This document shows, piece by piece, positions 34,761-47,058 of a DNA stretch of 64,000 nucleotides (positions are counted from its first letter, which is position 1; the number at the start of each line of letters is the position of its first letter). Origin of the DNA: Toxonevra muliebris (Eukaryota > Arthropoda > Insecta > Diptera > Pallopteridae); NCBI GenBank assembly GCA_963691655.1, contig OY829328.1:76884400-76948399 (forward strand), written 5' to 3'. The notes beneath the pieces were generated by a model that did no database searches, was not told where the DNA came from, and saw nothing but the letters and a program-made list of their open reading frames with translations. The translations under genes were made by a program, and so were the position numbers.

Positions 34761-35075
34761 GTGAAGCATGGTGCCACACCCACTAAGCCAACAAACTGAA
34801 AGAATTCAAATTTTAGTACCGTACCATAAATGGCTCCTAAGATATCCCGTAATGAAAATTCAGGTTATATGGAAGGTGCCACACCCCCTTTGTCAATCCC
34901 ACCCATATTTTTGTTGTATTTAGCATGTGATTGTCAATTCTCGTAATTGTACTAAATTTCTGTATTGTGCTATAAATGATTCTTGAGATATACCTAAAAA
35001 AAGTATTAGGATTGTATGGGAGGTGCCACGCCCACTTTTCTAAAAGCCATTATTATTAGTTATGTTTCATCTTCT
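34761..35075 (+). repeat. Dispersed-type repeat with GGTGCCAC-CCCAC words
   Basis: Three related phrases lie at about 34,769 (GGTGCCACACCCACT), 34,876 (GGTGCCACACCCCCT) and 35,021 (GGTGCCACGCCCACT), separated by AT-rich text containing AGATAT(A/C)CC. Copies are about 107 and 146 bp apart. I associate GGTGCCACGCCCAC text with dispersed repeats in fly genomes, but I cannot assign it to a named element. Confidence 0.5.
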
Positions 35076-37185
35076 CGTTCAAGAAAATATATTCTGGAAA
35101 TATGATTTCAGTCGTTCAGAAGTTACACGATTACAAAGATACACACAAAACTCTATGATTATAAATATAAAGAAGATTTAAACTTTAAGGACGAGTCACA
35201 CTTGCTTGAGTACACACTTTCATGAGTTGCAACATCGGAAAACTGACAAATTTCTTTAGATTTTATTTCTTGATTTCTATGGCTGAGCTGGAGACTGGAG
35301 GCTGAACTGCTGTCCTTAGTTATTTTTAGAGAGTATGAGCAAAACTGACGACTTTTTGAAGTTTGAACGCTGTTGTATTGGATTCTGTTGAGAATAACGG
35401 CAACCATCTGCAGCTTGATACAACATTGTGCATTTGGAATTTTTCCCTAATTTAAAAAAGACTGAACCACCGTACTTAGTCATCACTGTATAAAAAGAAC
35501 TCAATCAGGAAACTGAGTTCGAAATACTCACTAAACTCGGGTGGACAATATTAGGTCATTTGGCAGAGTCCTGTATTTGCACCTTATACCACTAGGTATA
35601 CACTCGTATACTTCAATATTTGTATGTAGTATAAAGTAGAGACCTGTTTTGAATATTCTAAGCCAACAAACTCTAAAGTTGAGTTCGTTTTTGTGTTGGA
35701 TTTTTTTCTTTTTTGTTTTTTTTTTTTTTTAGTCTTTTTGTTGTTGCAAATAAATGCAGGCGCAAGTTTTTTTTTGTTTTTGTTTTGTTTTTTACTGCTG
35801 CTGTTTTGTATCCTAAAGATGTTTCTTTGTTGTTGTCGACTGTTGCAGCTATTATTACGGATGATGCTGTTGTTGTTGTTGTTGCTGTTGCTGCTACCAC
35901 TTCAAAATGATTACTTTGTTGTCTCATACTGTTTTTTCTTTTATGATTTTAGTGATGTAAAAAGACAAAAAGCTAAAGCAGTAGAAAAAGAAGAAGAAGA
36001 AGAAGATTATGGATGAAGTTAAAGCAACAAGACTGCAATTTTTTAGTACGGAACTTTCAGAATAGAATTTTCATTGAAAAGAAAAACAAAAAAATAGTGA
36101 AAGAAAAAAAACCAAAAAGGAGTAAAACTGAACTGGAAACAGAAAACAGAGAAAACATTTCCTGCAACATCATCTTCAAATGTAGTAGCAGCAGTAAGCA
36201 GCAGCAAGCAATAGCGGCAACAACAACACAACCAGAGCACGGACTCGACTTCTATAGAAAGCAACATTAATTTTCTTAAAGTATCTGAGTATAAAGTTTG
36301 CACTGTCATCTACTTTACTTTTTACTATGACTACAACAACAATCAAGCAACTGCAGCAGCAGCAACAGCAACAGCAAAAGCATCAATAACAATAACAACA
36401 GCAAGAGCAACAACATCATTTATTTGTATTGCTGTTTACTTTCTTGCTTGGTTGCTTGCTTGCTGTTCTTTTATGTTGATATTTGGCTGGCTGTTGTTGT
36501 TGTTCTTTAGTTGTTTCTTTATTTTTTTTTCACCATCATTATCATTGAATGTGTTAAAGAAACATATTAGTTTCGGGTAGTTTTCCACTGAATTCTTTAG
36601 TTTCTTCATTTTATTTGAAAAAAAAACAATTTTTTTTTTCTGTTGTTGCTCAACTTGTTCATTATAAACAACAACATCAGCATTAATACTAAACAAGAAA
36701 AGAACAACAACAACAATAAAAAAAATAAAACGTAACGTAATCATCAACATTATGTTCAAGAAGCAGCAGCTACAGCATCATCATTAACGAACAGATGATT
36801 GAGAAAATTCTATACAAAAAAAAAAAAAACAAAAATGTATATAAATGAAGCAGGAAAATGAAGTGGTTGATGTTTAGGGTATACGTATAAATAGCAACCT
36901 GAAACCAATCAGTCAACTAGGCACACAGAGGAGGGAGAGCGAGCAGCAACCAGCCCGCCAGGCAATGATGGCTCAGCCAACAGCGACTAGCCAGGCAGGA
37001 AGGCTTTTTTTTTCTCGCAAAAAAGAATTATATCAAAGAATGAAGAAGAGGAATGCTTAAAGTAGTCAGCAGTAATCATATATACTTATTCTATTGGTGA
37101 TATGCAATTCAAACTGTGTATACAGCAGACAGTCAGCTGTTTAAGTTTCATGTTCTAGAAGTGTAATAAATAATATACAGAGACA
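35076..37185. other. Non-coding stretch with microsatellites
   Basis: No supportable exon. It has GTT/GCT runs at 35,868-35,894, a GAA run at 35,981-36,006, CAG/CAA runs at 36,180-36,230 and 36,330-36,412, and TTGCTTGCTTGC near 36,447. A TATA-plus-initiator-like arrangement near 36,886 is listed separately. Confidence 0.5.
36886..36914 (+). promoter_or_regulatory. Candidate TATA plus initiator
   Basis: TATAAATA at 36,886-36,893 is followed by TCAGTC at 36,909-36,914, a match to the insect initiator consensus TCAGTY. The initiator A is 25 bases after the first T of the TATA word; the usual distance is about 30, so the spacing is slightly short. A purine-rich GAGGGAGAGCGAGC segment follows. 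No open frame of interest lies downstream, so this could be chance. Confidence 0.22.
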
Positions 37186-38605
37186 GTGAGAAAATTTCAA
37201 ACCAAATTTAGACCAAGTTTAAACCAAAAACATGATGAAAATTCAAAGAAAATTTCAAACCAAAATCAAACCAAAAATCGTACCGAAATTCAGACCAAAA
37301 TTCGAATCAAAATTTAGAACAAAACTCGAATCAAAATTTAGACCAAATTCAAACCAAAATCAGATACAAATTTACAGAAAATTTCAAACTAAATTCAGAC
37401 CAAAAATCATACTGAAATTCAGACCTAAATTCGGATCAAAATTCAAACCAAATTCATATCAAATTCAAACCAAAACCCGATGAAAATTCGGAGCAAATTT
37501 AAAATCGAATTCAGGCCAAAATTCGGATAAAAATTTAGAACAAATTCAATCCAAAATCAGATGAAAATTCGGAGAAAATTTTAAGCCAAACTCAGACCAA
37601 AAATCAAACCGGAATTCAGACCAAAATTTGGATCAAAATTTAAAACAAATTCAATCCAAAATAAGATAAAAATTCAGAGAAACCAAACCAAAATCATATA
37701 AAAATTCGAAGAAAATTTTAAACCGAATTCAGACCAAAAATCATACCTAAATTTGGATAAAAATTTAGACCAAATTCAAACAAAAATCAGATGAAAATTC
37801 GGAGAAAATTTCAAACCAAAATCAGAACAAAAATTATACCCAAAATCAAACCTAAATTTGGAATAAAAATAGACCAAACTCAAAACAAAATCAGATAAAA
37901 ATTCGGAGAAAATGTCAAACTAAAACCAGATTAAAATTCGGAGAAAATTTTAAATCAAAGTCAGACTACAAGTCATACCGAAATTCAGACCAAAATTTGG
38001 ATAAAAACTTAGACCAAATTCAAACCAAAATCAGATAAAATTTCAGAGAAAATTTCAAACCAAAGTCAGACCAAAAATCAAAATCAGATAAAAATTCGGA
38101 GATAACTTCATAACAAAGTCAGACCAAAAATCATACCTAAATTTGGATAAAAATTTAGACCAAATTCAAACCAAAATCAGATGAAAATTCGGAGAAAATT
38201 TCAAATCAAAGTCAGACCAAAAATCATAGTGGAATTCTGAACCAAATTCGGATCAAAATTTTGACCAAATTCAAACCAAAATTAAACTCGGAGAAAATTT
38301 CAAACCAAAGCCAGGCCAAAAATAACACTAAAATTCAGACCAAAATTCGTATCAAAATTTAAACCAAATTCAAATCAAAATCAGATTAAAATTTGGAAAA
38401 AAATTCAAACCAAAGTCAGACCGAAAATCATATCGAAATTCGGAGCAAAATTTAAACCAAAATCAGATGAAAATTCTGAGAAAATTTCAAACCAAAGTTA
38501 GACCAAAAACCTTCCCGAGATTCAGACTAAAATTCGGATCAAAATTTAGACCAAATTCGGCCCAAAATCAAACCATAGTCAGAACAAAAATCATACCGAA
38601 AATCA
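37186..38605 (+). repeat. 47-bp satellite family, array 3 (longer units)
   Basis: Built from the same subunit type (GACCAAAATTC, GATCAAAATTTA, GACCAAAAATCA) plus a distinctive GATAAAAATTCGGAGAAAATTTC subunit. That subunit makes longer compound units of roughly 90-130 bp. Same orientation as the arrays at 3.2 and 6.95 kb, but a different higher-order composition. Confidence 0.88.
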
Positions 38606-41058
38606 ATTCTTAACTGATCCTAAATTTTATGGTTTAATATAGTTTAAGTATACATAATAATTTTTTGAAAAAGTTTTCTCTTTTTGTTTTGAGCCTTAAG
38701 GGCCTCAGCGTTACTTGAAGGAAGCTTCGAAGAACGCGTTACCTAACTAATCCCTTTTAGAGTTAGAGTTGAGGATAGTGTAGACTAAACTAAAGCACTC
38801 AGTCTCAAGAATCATTGTACTATACTCGAGAAAGAGTCAGTAGAAGAAAGTAAAAGGACAGGAAAGATATGTGAGAAGATAAATGGGAAGTAGAAAAGTG
38901 TAACATTTCCCTACCTCGAATTTTTTGTTACACTGATGAATCTTATAAGTTCAAGAAGAGGACTCAAAACATCACCATCCAACAGCCTTACTATAGAAGA
39001 GGGGGAAAGTATGTCCCCTTAGGGACATCCTTTATAAACTTCGACCGTGATACGATTGCTTCTACAGCATATCGTCTGGCCGAAGAGCATATTGAGTCGA
39101 AAGTAGCCTAATTGAATAATCAAACGTCTTGAGCGCAAAAACGCAATAATGAAAAATTTGGAGCAAAAACGAATTAGCAATATTTCAGAGCAACAACAGA
39201 ACACCACGTATTTCGTTTTTTGCGCTGAATGTATTTTATGTTACTTTTGCACTCAACTGGAGTTGTTTCATTAAGCTCTCAGTTATTGTTATTTCGTTTT
39301 TACTCTCAAATATTTTTATATCACTTTCGCTAAACACAATTTTTTACATTGTATTTTTTTCCAGCCTGCTATTCAGTTTGAGTAGAAGTTATTAAAAATA
39401 AGATTGTCTCAAAATTTTTCATAGTTTAATTTCAAAATCCATAACTTCTTCTTCTCCTATTTCCAGCAGAACTAAATCATCTTTAAATTGCATTTTATTT
39501 CATATGTTTTCTAATGTGTCTGCAACAGCAACCGCAACCAACTACACACTCTCACACTTACTCTCTCCTCCTCTCTCTCTCTCGCTCTCTCTTTATAGTT
39601 TACTGCTCGTGTGCTGCTACGTTAATCTACGAAACATTCCAACTAATCTGCCGCAACAAAACCGTTTATAATGGGTTTTAATTTTCATCCATGAAAGAAA
39701 TAATAATAATAAATAAAAAATAAAATGAAAACATAGTAGAATAAAACTACAAAATAAAATGAAACTAAAATGAAATGAAAGAAACATGTGCTTGCTTGGT
39801 ATTGGTAGTGGTGATGGTGAAGATGAAAATGGTGGGAGACTTGGGGATATTTATACCACACGGCCAACAACAAAAATTGATGCTACTCTCTGTGGTTTTT
39901 GTTATTGCTATTGCTACCAAGTATTACTGTAGTTTCAATCATACTACTCATTTTGTTGTTGTTGTTTTTATTCTTGATGGACAGAGCCCAGTACTCGTAT
40001 TAAATGCCTGGCACGATGTGTGCTCCGAGGTGCTGCTGTATTGGTGAGAAATTGTGGAGAGTAAATGGCAAAGGATTTTCAGAACGTTAGAGTGAGAGAA
40101 AGAGAGTGAGTATGAGTCTGGATACGAGCAACGAGAGCAGCAAAAGTGCTTTACAAACTGTCGCTAGACATTTTTATGGTTTCATTGACATTTTATTTCG
40201 TTGTTTTCATGTGGTTGTTGTTGTATTTTTTTCTTTACTGTTAGTTTTTGTTTTTACGTGCCAATTTTGCCATTTTGTATTACATATTTGCTTGCTGAAT
40301 GTTGTTTTGTTTGTGTTTATGTTTCGTTTCATTCCAACGTTATTGTTGTTGTTGTTTGATTGTTTATTGAAAATTCATTGAATTTCATTTTGGCGTTATT
40401 ATTGTTATTATTGTTGTACTTTTTTTTTATTATTGTTGTTATTATTATTCTTGTTGTTGCTGTACTTTTGTTGTTATGTTTATAAATTTTTGCTTTCTTT
40501 CAAGTGTTTACATTTTGCAAACAAAAGTAAACCAAAAAAAACATTGAAATCAAAAATGAAATTAAATTTTTTTTTTATTTAGTTTGTTTTATTTATTTTT
40601 CGCTGTTCATACGAGCGTAAACTTGGTTTGTTTATTTTTATTGTAAATGATATGAGATTCGGCAATTTTTTTCCCCCTGTTTCAATAAAACTAAATTTAT
40701 TTACTTTTCTTAAGAATTAAGACAAAATCAAAGCCAATGAGAAGTGAAATAAAATTTTTGTTCGATTCTAGTCGTACCTAAAATAAATTCCTCAGTTGGA
40801 TTCGATTTCCTTCAACACTTGGCCGCGTATCCAAATTTTTAACTCTGGTTTAGTCGAATTAGCCATATAACGGGAACGGAAAAGGGGTAACTTTTGTCCC
40901 CCTAAATTTTATGCTACGCTACTCAATATACAAACACTTTTAAACTGTCTAACTATTTTCAAACATTTTTCAAAAACTAACCTCTCCCAGCCTCCCCCCT
41001 CTCCCTCGACTACTTTTTGAGATGAGTCAAACTATTTATTTGATTTCTAAGACGCTGG
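38606..41058. other. Non-coding stretch
   Basis: No supportable gene. It includes a CT run at 39,569-39,592, a small perfect hairpin TGTCCC-CTTA-GGGACA near 39,014-39,029, and GTT/TTA runs at 40,345-40,460. The open frame at 39,775-40,047 has no recognisable domain. Confidence 0.5.
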
Positions 41059-41061
41059 TTA

Positions 41062-41216
41062 TAGGGCCCATCCACTGTCGTGTAAGGATGCGCATTCTTA
41101 CCAGCGGAAATAAAAATTTTTATAAATCACGCATGCATGAATGTGCGTTTTTTGCCATCCACCACGAGCATTCTTGGTTACGCAACCACAAATTGAGCGT
41201 CAGTGGATGGACCCCT
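41062..41216. mobile_element. Candidate MITE with 16-bp TIRs
   Basis: The left end reads TAGGGCCCATCCACTG and the right end, as reverse complement, AGGGGTCCATCCACTG: 16 bp with three mismatches. TTA lies immediately outside each end (41,059-41,061 and 41,217-41,219), which would fit the 3-bp TWA duplication of PIF/Harbinger elements. The 155-bp interior has no coding capacity and contains a second inverted pair (GAATGCTCG and a related GCGCATTC). The superfamily call is tentative. Confidence 0.5.
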
Positions 41217-41219
41217 TTA

Positions 41220-41867
41220 CACGAGCTCAAAGTTGAACGTGCTTTAACAGATTTCATCGCCATGACCGTTATCTTTTGTTGAACGTCATGAGGAACGCGG
41301 AAATGAACCTCAACTACCATAATTTTTTGAAAACGAAAAGTTCAACTATGCGCCAAGTTTTATGTTTGAAAGCGGATTTTCGACGCATATTTTCTTTCTT
41401 CTTCTAACTACCTAATTCTCTATCGCTTTCTTTTACTCAGTCTTTGAATTCACTAGTGTAACCAGCGTCTAAAAGAGTTATGATTAATTTGAACATTTTC
41501 GGTTTCCAGGTTTCCGAATTTCGCGTTTTGTCTATTTTTTTTGTAAATGAACTTTATCTCCAAATTTCGAGTTCGCAGCCGATTTCCCGTTGTGGACTTG
41601 ACTGCACTTGCGCTTACTGGCTGAGACACATTGTAGAGGTAACTGGTGTAGTATATTTATTGCAACCAAAACCTATCGCCGATCCTAGTTCCAACTAGTC
41701 AAGTAAGATAGGAACTCTCAGAAATAACGCTGAAATGAAGCAAAAAAAAAATTCAGTTGCCTCTGCGGAACTTCACCTGGTAAGAGTGATTAAAAATTCT
41801 TGAAGAAGGGAATTCTCAATCTGCCTCTGATTGATTCTGGCGACATCTAACTGCTTTTGATTAGAAA
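41220..41867. other. Non-coding stretch, right part GACT-type
   Basis: No gene. From about 41,785 to 41,865 it contains ATTAAAAATTCTTGAA and CTGCCTCTGATTGATTCTGG, wording also found just right of the 27-bp array at about 43,815. The 27-bp array therefore seems to sit within one GACT-type region. Confidence 0.5.
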
Positions 41868-43790
41868 CAACAACAAATTCGGGATCAAAAATATCAACAA
41901 CTGAACAGGGATCAGAAATAGCAACAAGAGATTTGGGATCAGAAATAGGAGCAACTGAACAGGGTTAAGAAATATCAAGAAACGATTTGGGATCAGAAAT
42001 AGCAACAACTGAACAGGGATCAGAAATATCAAGAACCGATTTGGGATCAGAAATAGCAACAACTGAACATGGATCAGAAATAGCAACAACTGAACTGGGA
42101 TCAGAAATATCAAGAACCGATTTGGGATCAGAAATAGCAACAACTGAACATGGATCAGAAATAGCAACAACTGAACTGGGATCAGAAATATCAAGAACCG
42201 ATTTGGGATCAGAAATAGCAACAACTGAACGTGGATCAGAAATAGCAACAACTGAACAGGGATCAGAAATATCAAGAACAGATTTGAGATCAGAAATAGC
42301 AACAACTGAACAGGGATCAGAAATATCAAGAACAGATTTGAGATCAGAAATAGCAACAACTGAACTGGGATCAGAAATATCAAGAACAGATTTGAGATCA
42401 GAAATAGCAACAACTGGACAGGGATCAGAAATACCAAGAACCGATTTGCTATCAAAAATAGCAACAACTGAACATGGATCAGAAATAGCAACAACTGAAC
42501 AGGGATCAGAAATATCAAGAACAGATTTGAGATCAGAAATAGCAACAACTGAACATGGATCAGAAATAGCAACAGCTGAACAGGGATCAGAAATATCAAG
42601 AACAGATTTGAGATCAGAAATAGCAACAACTGGACAGGGATCAGAAATACCAACCACAGGACAAGGATCAGAAATAGCAACAACTGAACAGGGATCAGAA
42701 ATATCAAGAATAGATTTGAGATCAGAAATAGCAACAACTGAAGATGGATCAGAAATAGCAACAACTGAACTGGGATCAGAAATATCAAGAACAGATTTGA
42801 GATCAGAAATAGCAACAACTGAACATGGATCAGAAATAGCAACAACTGAACAGGGATCAGAAATATCAAGAACAGATTTGAGATCAGAAATAGCAACAAC
42901 TGAAGATGGATCAGAAATAGCAACAACTGAACTGGGATCAGAAATATCAAGAACAGATTTGAGATCAGAAATAGCAACAACTGAACTGGGATCAGAAATA
43001 TCAAGAACCGATTTGCGATCAAAAATAGCAACAACTGAACATGGATCAGAAATAGCAACAACTGAACAGGGATCAGAAATATCAAGAACAGATTTGAGAT
43101 CAGAAATAGCAACAACTGAACATGGATCAGAAATAGCAACAGCTGAACAGGGATCAGAAATATCAAGAACAGATTTGAGATCAGAAATAGCAACAACTGG
43201 ACAGGGATCAGAAATACCAACCACAGGACAAGGATCAGAAATAGCAACAACTGAACAGGGATCAGAAATATCAAGAATAGATTTGAGATCAGAAATAGCA
43301 ACAACTGAAGATGGATCAGAAATAGCAACAACTGAACTGGGATCAGAAATATCAAGAACAGATTTGAGATCAGAAATAGCAACAACTGAACATGGATCAG
43401 AAATAGCAACAACTGAACAGGGATCAGAAATATCAAGAACAGATTTGAGATCAGAAATAGCAACAACTGAACATGGATCAGAAATAGCAACAACTGAACA
43501 GGGATCAGAAATATCAAGAACAGATTTGAGATCAGAAATAGCAACAACTGAAGATGGATCAGAAATAGCAACAACTGAACTGGGATCAGAAATATCAAGA
43601 ACAGATTTGAGATCAGAAATAGCAACAACTGAACATGGAGCAGAAATAGCAACAACTGGACAGGGATCAGAAATATCAAGAACAGATTTGAGATCAAAAA
43701 TAGCAACAACTGAACATGGATCAGAAATAGAAAAGTACAGATTTGGGATCAGAAATAGCAAGAACAGATTTCAAATCCATTATATCTCGA
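41868..43790 (+). repeat. 27-bp minisatellite with 81-bp and 567-bp orders
   Basis: About 70 units of 27 bp, mostly of three types: GGATCAGAAATAGCAACAACTG followed by AACAT or AACAG/AACTG, and an ATATCAAGAACAGATTTGA type. Types often follow each other as an 81-bp triplet. A block containing CCAACCACAGG recurs at an offset of exactly 567 bp (42,660 versus 43,227), which is 21 units. Because 27 is divisible by three and the unit has no stop in three frames, one forward and two reverse frames stay open for about 1.8 kb. None opens with ATG: the forward one begins at a TTG at 41,987, and the ATG in the unit is followed by a stop within five codons. I treat it as non-coding. Confidence 0.92.
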
Positions 43791-43799
43791 TGGTTTTTG

Positions 43800-44308
43800 A
43801 CTATCTAAGAAATTATTAAAAATTCTTGAAACGAAAAAGTTGCGGGCAACTCGTTACCCTCGTTGGCTTAATTCTCTTCGACGCCTAACACCTGGATGCA
43901 CTTCCTTTTAAGTAACACCGATACACTCTGATCTGACTGTCTGCCTCTGACTGTCATTGTCTGAATCCGATTGGCACTGACTGTTTTTGTTTACTTCTAA
44001 ATGCTTTTGCGTGTTTTGGACTTTTTTTTGTGTGCCTTTGACTGCCAAAAGAATGATTTAAAGTTCTTGAAAATACAAATTTCCAGTGGAAATTTTGACT
44101 CTCATTGGGTTAACAGTCAGTGATCGGTTTTTGAAAAACTCTGAACGCTTCAGTCTATCGCTGATTATCTCAGTTGGTCTTTGATTGATTCTGAATGCCT
44201 TTAATTGTTTCTCACTCCCTCTAAGTTCTTCTTACTGCCGCTGGGTATTTTTATTTGGAACTGACTGTCTTTCTTGTCAGCTTCTGATGTTCTATTGGGA
44301 GTATGAAT
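43800..44308 (+). repeat. GACT-type array flanking a mariner (left part)
   Basis: Words like CTGACTGTCTGCCTCTGACTG and CTGATTGATTCTGA match the 15-17.6 kb array. It is punctuated by a longer phrase around GGAAATTTTGACTCTCATTGGGTTAA, versions of which recur at 43,850, 45,590 and 45,740. It continues on the far side of the mariner. Confidence 0.75.
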
Positions 44309-45552
44309 ATATAAACTCGTATTTTTTTCGTAATTTGGACATTTATTTTGGAAAAGTGATTATAAATTTATTCTTTAAAGTATTGTACATCGTTAGCCAC
44401 AACCTTTTCCCATCTTTCTGGTAGCATACGGATTCCGCGTCGAAAGAACTCCTCATCTTTCTTTTGAGGCTATCCACGAATCGACCCATTTTTTGAGTTC
44501 TTCGAATGAACGGAAGTGCTGTTCAGCCAGGCCATGTGTCATCGATCGGAACAAGTGGTAATCAGAAGGAGCAATGTCTGGAGAATACGGCGGGTGGGGT
44601 AGCACTTTCCATTTCAGCGTTTCCAAGTATGTTTTTACTTGCCTTGCAACATGCGGCCGAGCATTGTCGTGCTGAAGAATAACTTCGTCGTGTCTATTCT
44701 CATATTCTGGCCTCTTATCCTTTAATGCTCGGCTCAAACGCATCAATTGTAGTCGGTAGCGGTCGCGAGTGATCGTTTCATTCGGTTTCAACAGCTCATA
44801 ATACACGACACCTTTCATATCCCACCAAATACACAGCATGAGCTTGAATCCATGGATGTTCGGCTTTCCGGTTGATGTTGATGCATGTCCGCCCGTTCTC
44901 ATGATTTTTTACGCTTTGGGTTATCGTAACGTATCCACTTTTCATCGCCAGTCACAATACGATGCAGAAAACCCTTTCTTTTCTGTCGTTCAATCAGCAG
45001 TTCACATGTGAGAAATCGTCGTTCGACGTCTCTCGGCTTCAATTCGTACGGCACCCAATTTCCTTGCTTTTGAATTATTCCCAATGCTTTTAATCGTTTA
45101 GAAATGGTTGATTGATCAACTCCTAAAGATTATGCAAGTTCTTGTTGCGTTTGACATGAATCTTCTTCGAGTAATGCCTTCAATTCTTCATCTTCGAACT
45201 TTTTCGGGCCGCTTGAACGTTCCCTGTCTTCAACATCAAAATCTGCACTTTTGAAACGGGCATACCACACCTGACATATTCTAACGTCTATAGCACAGTC
45301 AGGATAAGCTTCTGTGAGTAAACGATGTGCTAATGATGAGCAAATTAAAACTTCCCGCAAATGTTGTTTTGTTGGCACGAAATTCGACATTTTCAGCTAT
45401 AGTAAAACACTTTTGTAAAATTATGAGAATTATTTGACAGATCAATTCTTATAGTATTTTTGGAGCTCTTCGAGATAAAATAGCTGTCAAAAAAAATGTC
45501 AAAAAAATGGCGCGTATGATAGATATGAAGTTAGTCACAATTACGAGTTTAT
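44309..45552 (-). mobile_element. Mariner (DD34D) transposon, near full length
   Basis: A mariner of about 1.24 kb whose transposase reads on the minus strand. Candidate ends share the inverted word ATAAACTCGTA (44,311-44,321 and the complement at 45,542-45,552). I could not confirm a full ~28-bp terminal repeat or a clean TA duplication, so the ends are approximate. It lies inside GACT-type satellite, which resumes on both sides, so it inserted into the array after the array formed. Confidence 0.8.
44368..45390 (-). pseudogene. Mariner transposase, one stop and two frameshifts
   Basis: The coding region starts at ATG 45,390 (MSNFVPTKQHLREVL) and would end at a TAA at 44,368-44,370, close to the usual ~345 codons. 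Visible features are a helix-turn-helix (LGVDQSTISKRLKALG), the mariner motif WVPYEL, the first catalytic aspartate in VTGDEKWI, the second in HDNARPHVA and the third in YSPDIAPSDYHLF. The last two aspartates are 34 residues apart. Damage: an in-frame TAA at 45,130-45,132 after QQELA, a frameshift near 44,900 after NPKRKKS, and another near 44,462 after WIASK. The catalytic triad is intact, but no full protein can be made. Confidence 0.92.
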
Positions 45553-45569
45553 TTGATTGAAGATTTTTG

Positions 45570-45945
45570 AAAAGACCAAATTGTGGTTGGAACTTTTACT
45601 CTCGTTGACTTAATTCTTTTTCCGACTACCTCTGTCTGACCTCTAACTGATTATTTCTCCCTTACTTTTACTAGAAGAAACTATCTCAAACTACTTGAAA
45701 CTATCACTGACTGTGATTGAAAGGGAAAGGGGAAAAATTGTGGTTGGAACTTTTACTCTCATTACCTTAAATTATTCTATAGCTTGCTCTAATTACTTCT
45801 AATTACTTCTAATTACTTCTGATTACTCCTACCAGCCACTGACTAACTCTAATTGATAGTGACCAACTCCGATTGATTCTGACTGCCTCCGTCTGTCTCT
45901 AATTGATTCGAACTGCCGGCAACTGCTCCTAACCGCCCAAGCTCT
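45570..45945 (+). repeat. GACT-type array (right part)
   Basis: Continuation of the 43.8-44.3 kb array beyond the mariner. It contains two copies of ATTGTGGTTGGAACTTTTACTCTC (near 45,581 and 45,736, about 155 bp apart), and AATTACTTCT and GACTAACTCTAATTGATAG words. Confidence 0.75.
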
Positions 45946-47058
45946 ATTTAAAACTTGCATGAACTTAAAAAAAACATAACTAATCAGGCCAAATTCATGA
46001 CTTAAGATTAATGATCAATTCAGTTTTGCATGGCATGCTTTGTTTGTAATATAATTCGCTACATGATTTATTACAAAAGTACGCATAATAATAATTCATT
46101 ATTCTAACAATTGCGTCAGAAAGCAAAAGCAAAAGCAAAAAAAAAATCATTTAAATAAAATTATACTCGTAAATGATTTTCAATTGTAATAATAACAATT
46201 AAATTATAATTGTTTCGATGTCAGTGGTTGCGGTGACGGCGTGCGTATAACTATAACAATTAAGCTGAGGTGGCAGTCATGAATGTCAGATAGACAGATA
46301 GAGAGAAATATAACACACAACGCGCGTTTAACGTTCATTTAGCGAGATAATCAAAAGCAGAACAAGCAACAGCAGGCAAGGCAGGCAGGCAAATGGAAAA
46401 GCAAATAAAGCAACAAAAACGCATGGTATGTAAATAAAAAATCGTTTAATTTTATTAAGTAAAGACGGCAGCGGTACTGGCGATGATGACGACGACAACG
46501 ATGACGTTGATTCTGATGACGATGTGGTGGCGGCGACAGCGGTGGCGGTGGCGCACCAGTTCTCAAACGAAATGATCATAAATCATTTGAATCATCACAC
46601 TCTGCCATATGAATTGGCACACCAACGAGCAATAATAAAAAATAGCAACAAAAAAAAAAAAACTATTAAAGTGACTTAATTATTTATTCATAATAATTAA
46701 TTTGCATAATTCACATTCAATTGGAGGTGAATGTAAAATCGAGTAAGAAAGAGATTAAACAAAAGTGGGCGTATAATCGTTAAGCGTTTCTTTAATTAAA
46801 ATTTTATATAAAAAAAAAAAAATAGCAATTTCTTGCGAATTTTTATTTCTCACACTTCAAAAGCTTAACTTAGTCAGCCAGTAGTCGTGTGTAATGCCTT
46901 GAAAATGTCAATGCCAGAAACCCCAATCAATTTGGCCAGTTTCGCCCGTCAGTTAGTTCGATGGGTTGACCTGTCTGAACCCTCTCGAAAACACCATTAA
47001 GCTAATTGACTCAGCTAGAGTTGGAGAATGGTTGGTACGGCCAGTTGAAGTTAGATAA
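45946..47058. other. Non-coding stretch
   Basis: No supportable gene. It includes a GATGAC/GACGAC triplet-rich patch at 46,478-46,550 whose reverse frames read as Ser/His/Pro runs, and AT-rich text elsewhere. Nothing is recognised. Confidence 0.5.

Noticed and set aside
41987..43819. 610-codon forward open frame and two reverse frames of similar length
   Set aside because: They are produced by a 27-bp stop-free tandem repeat. The forward frame opens at TTG, not ATG, three frames are open at once, and no domain or promoter is visible.
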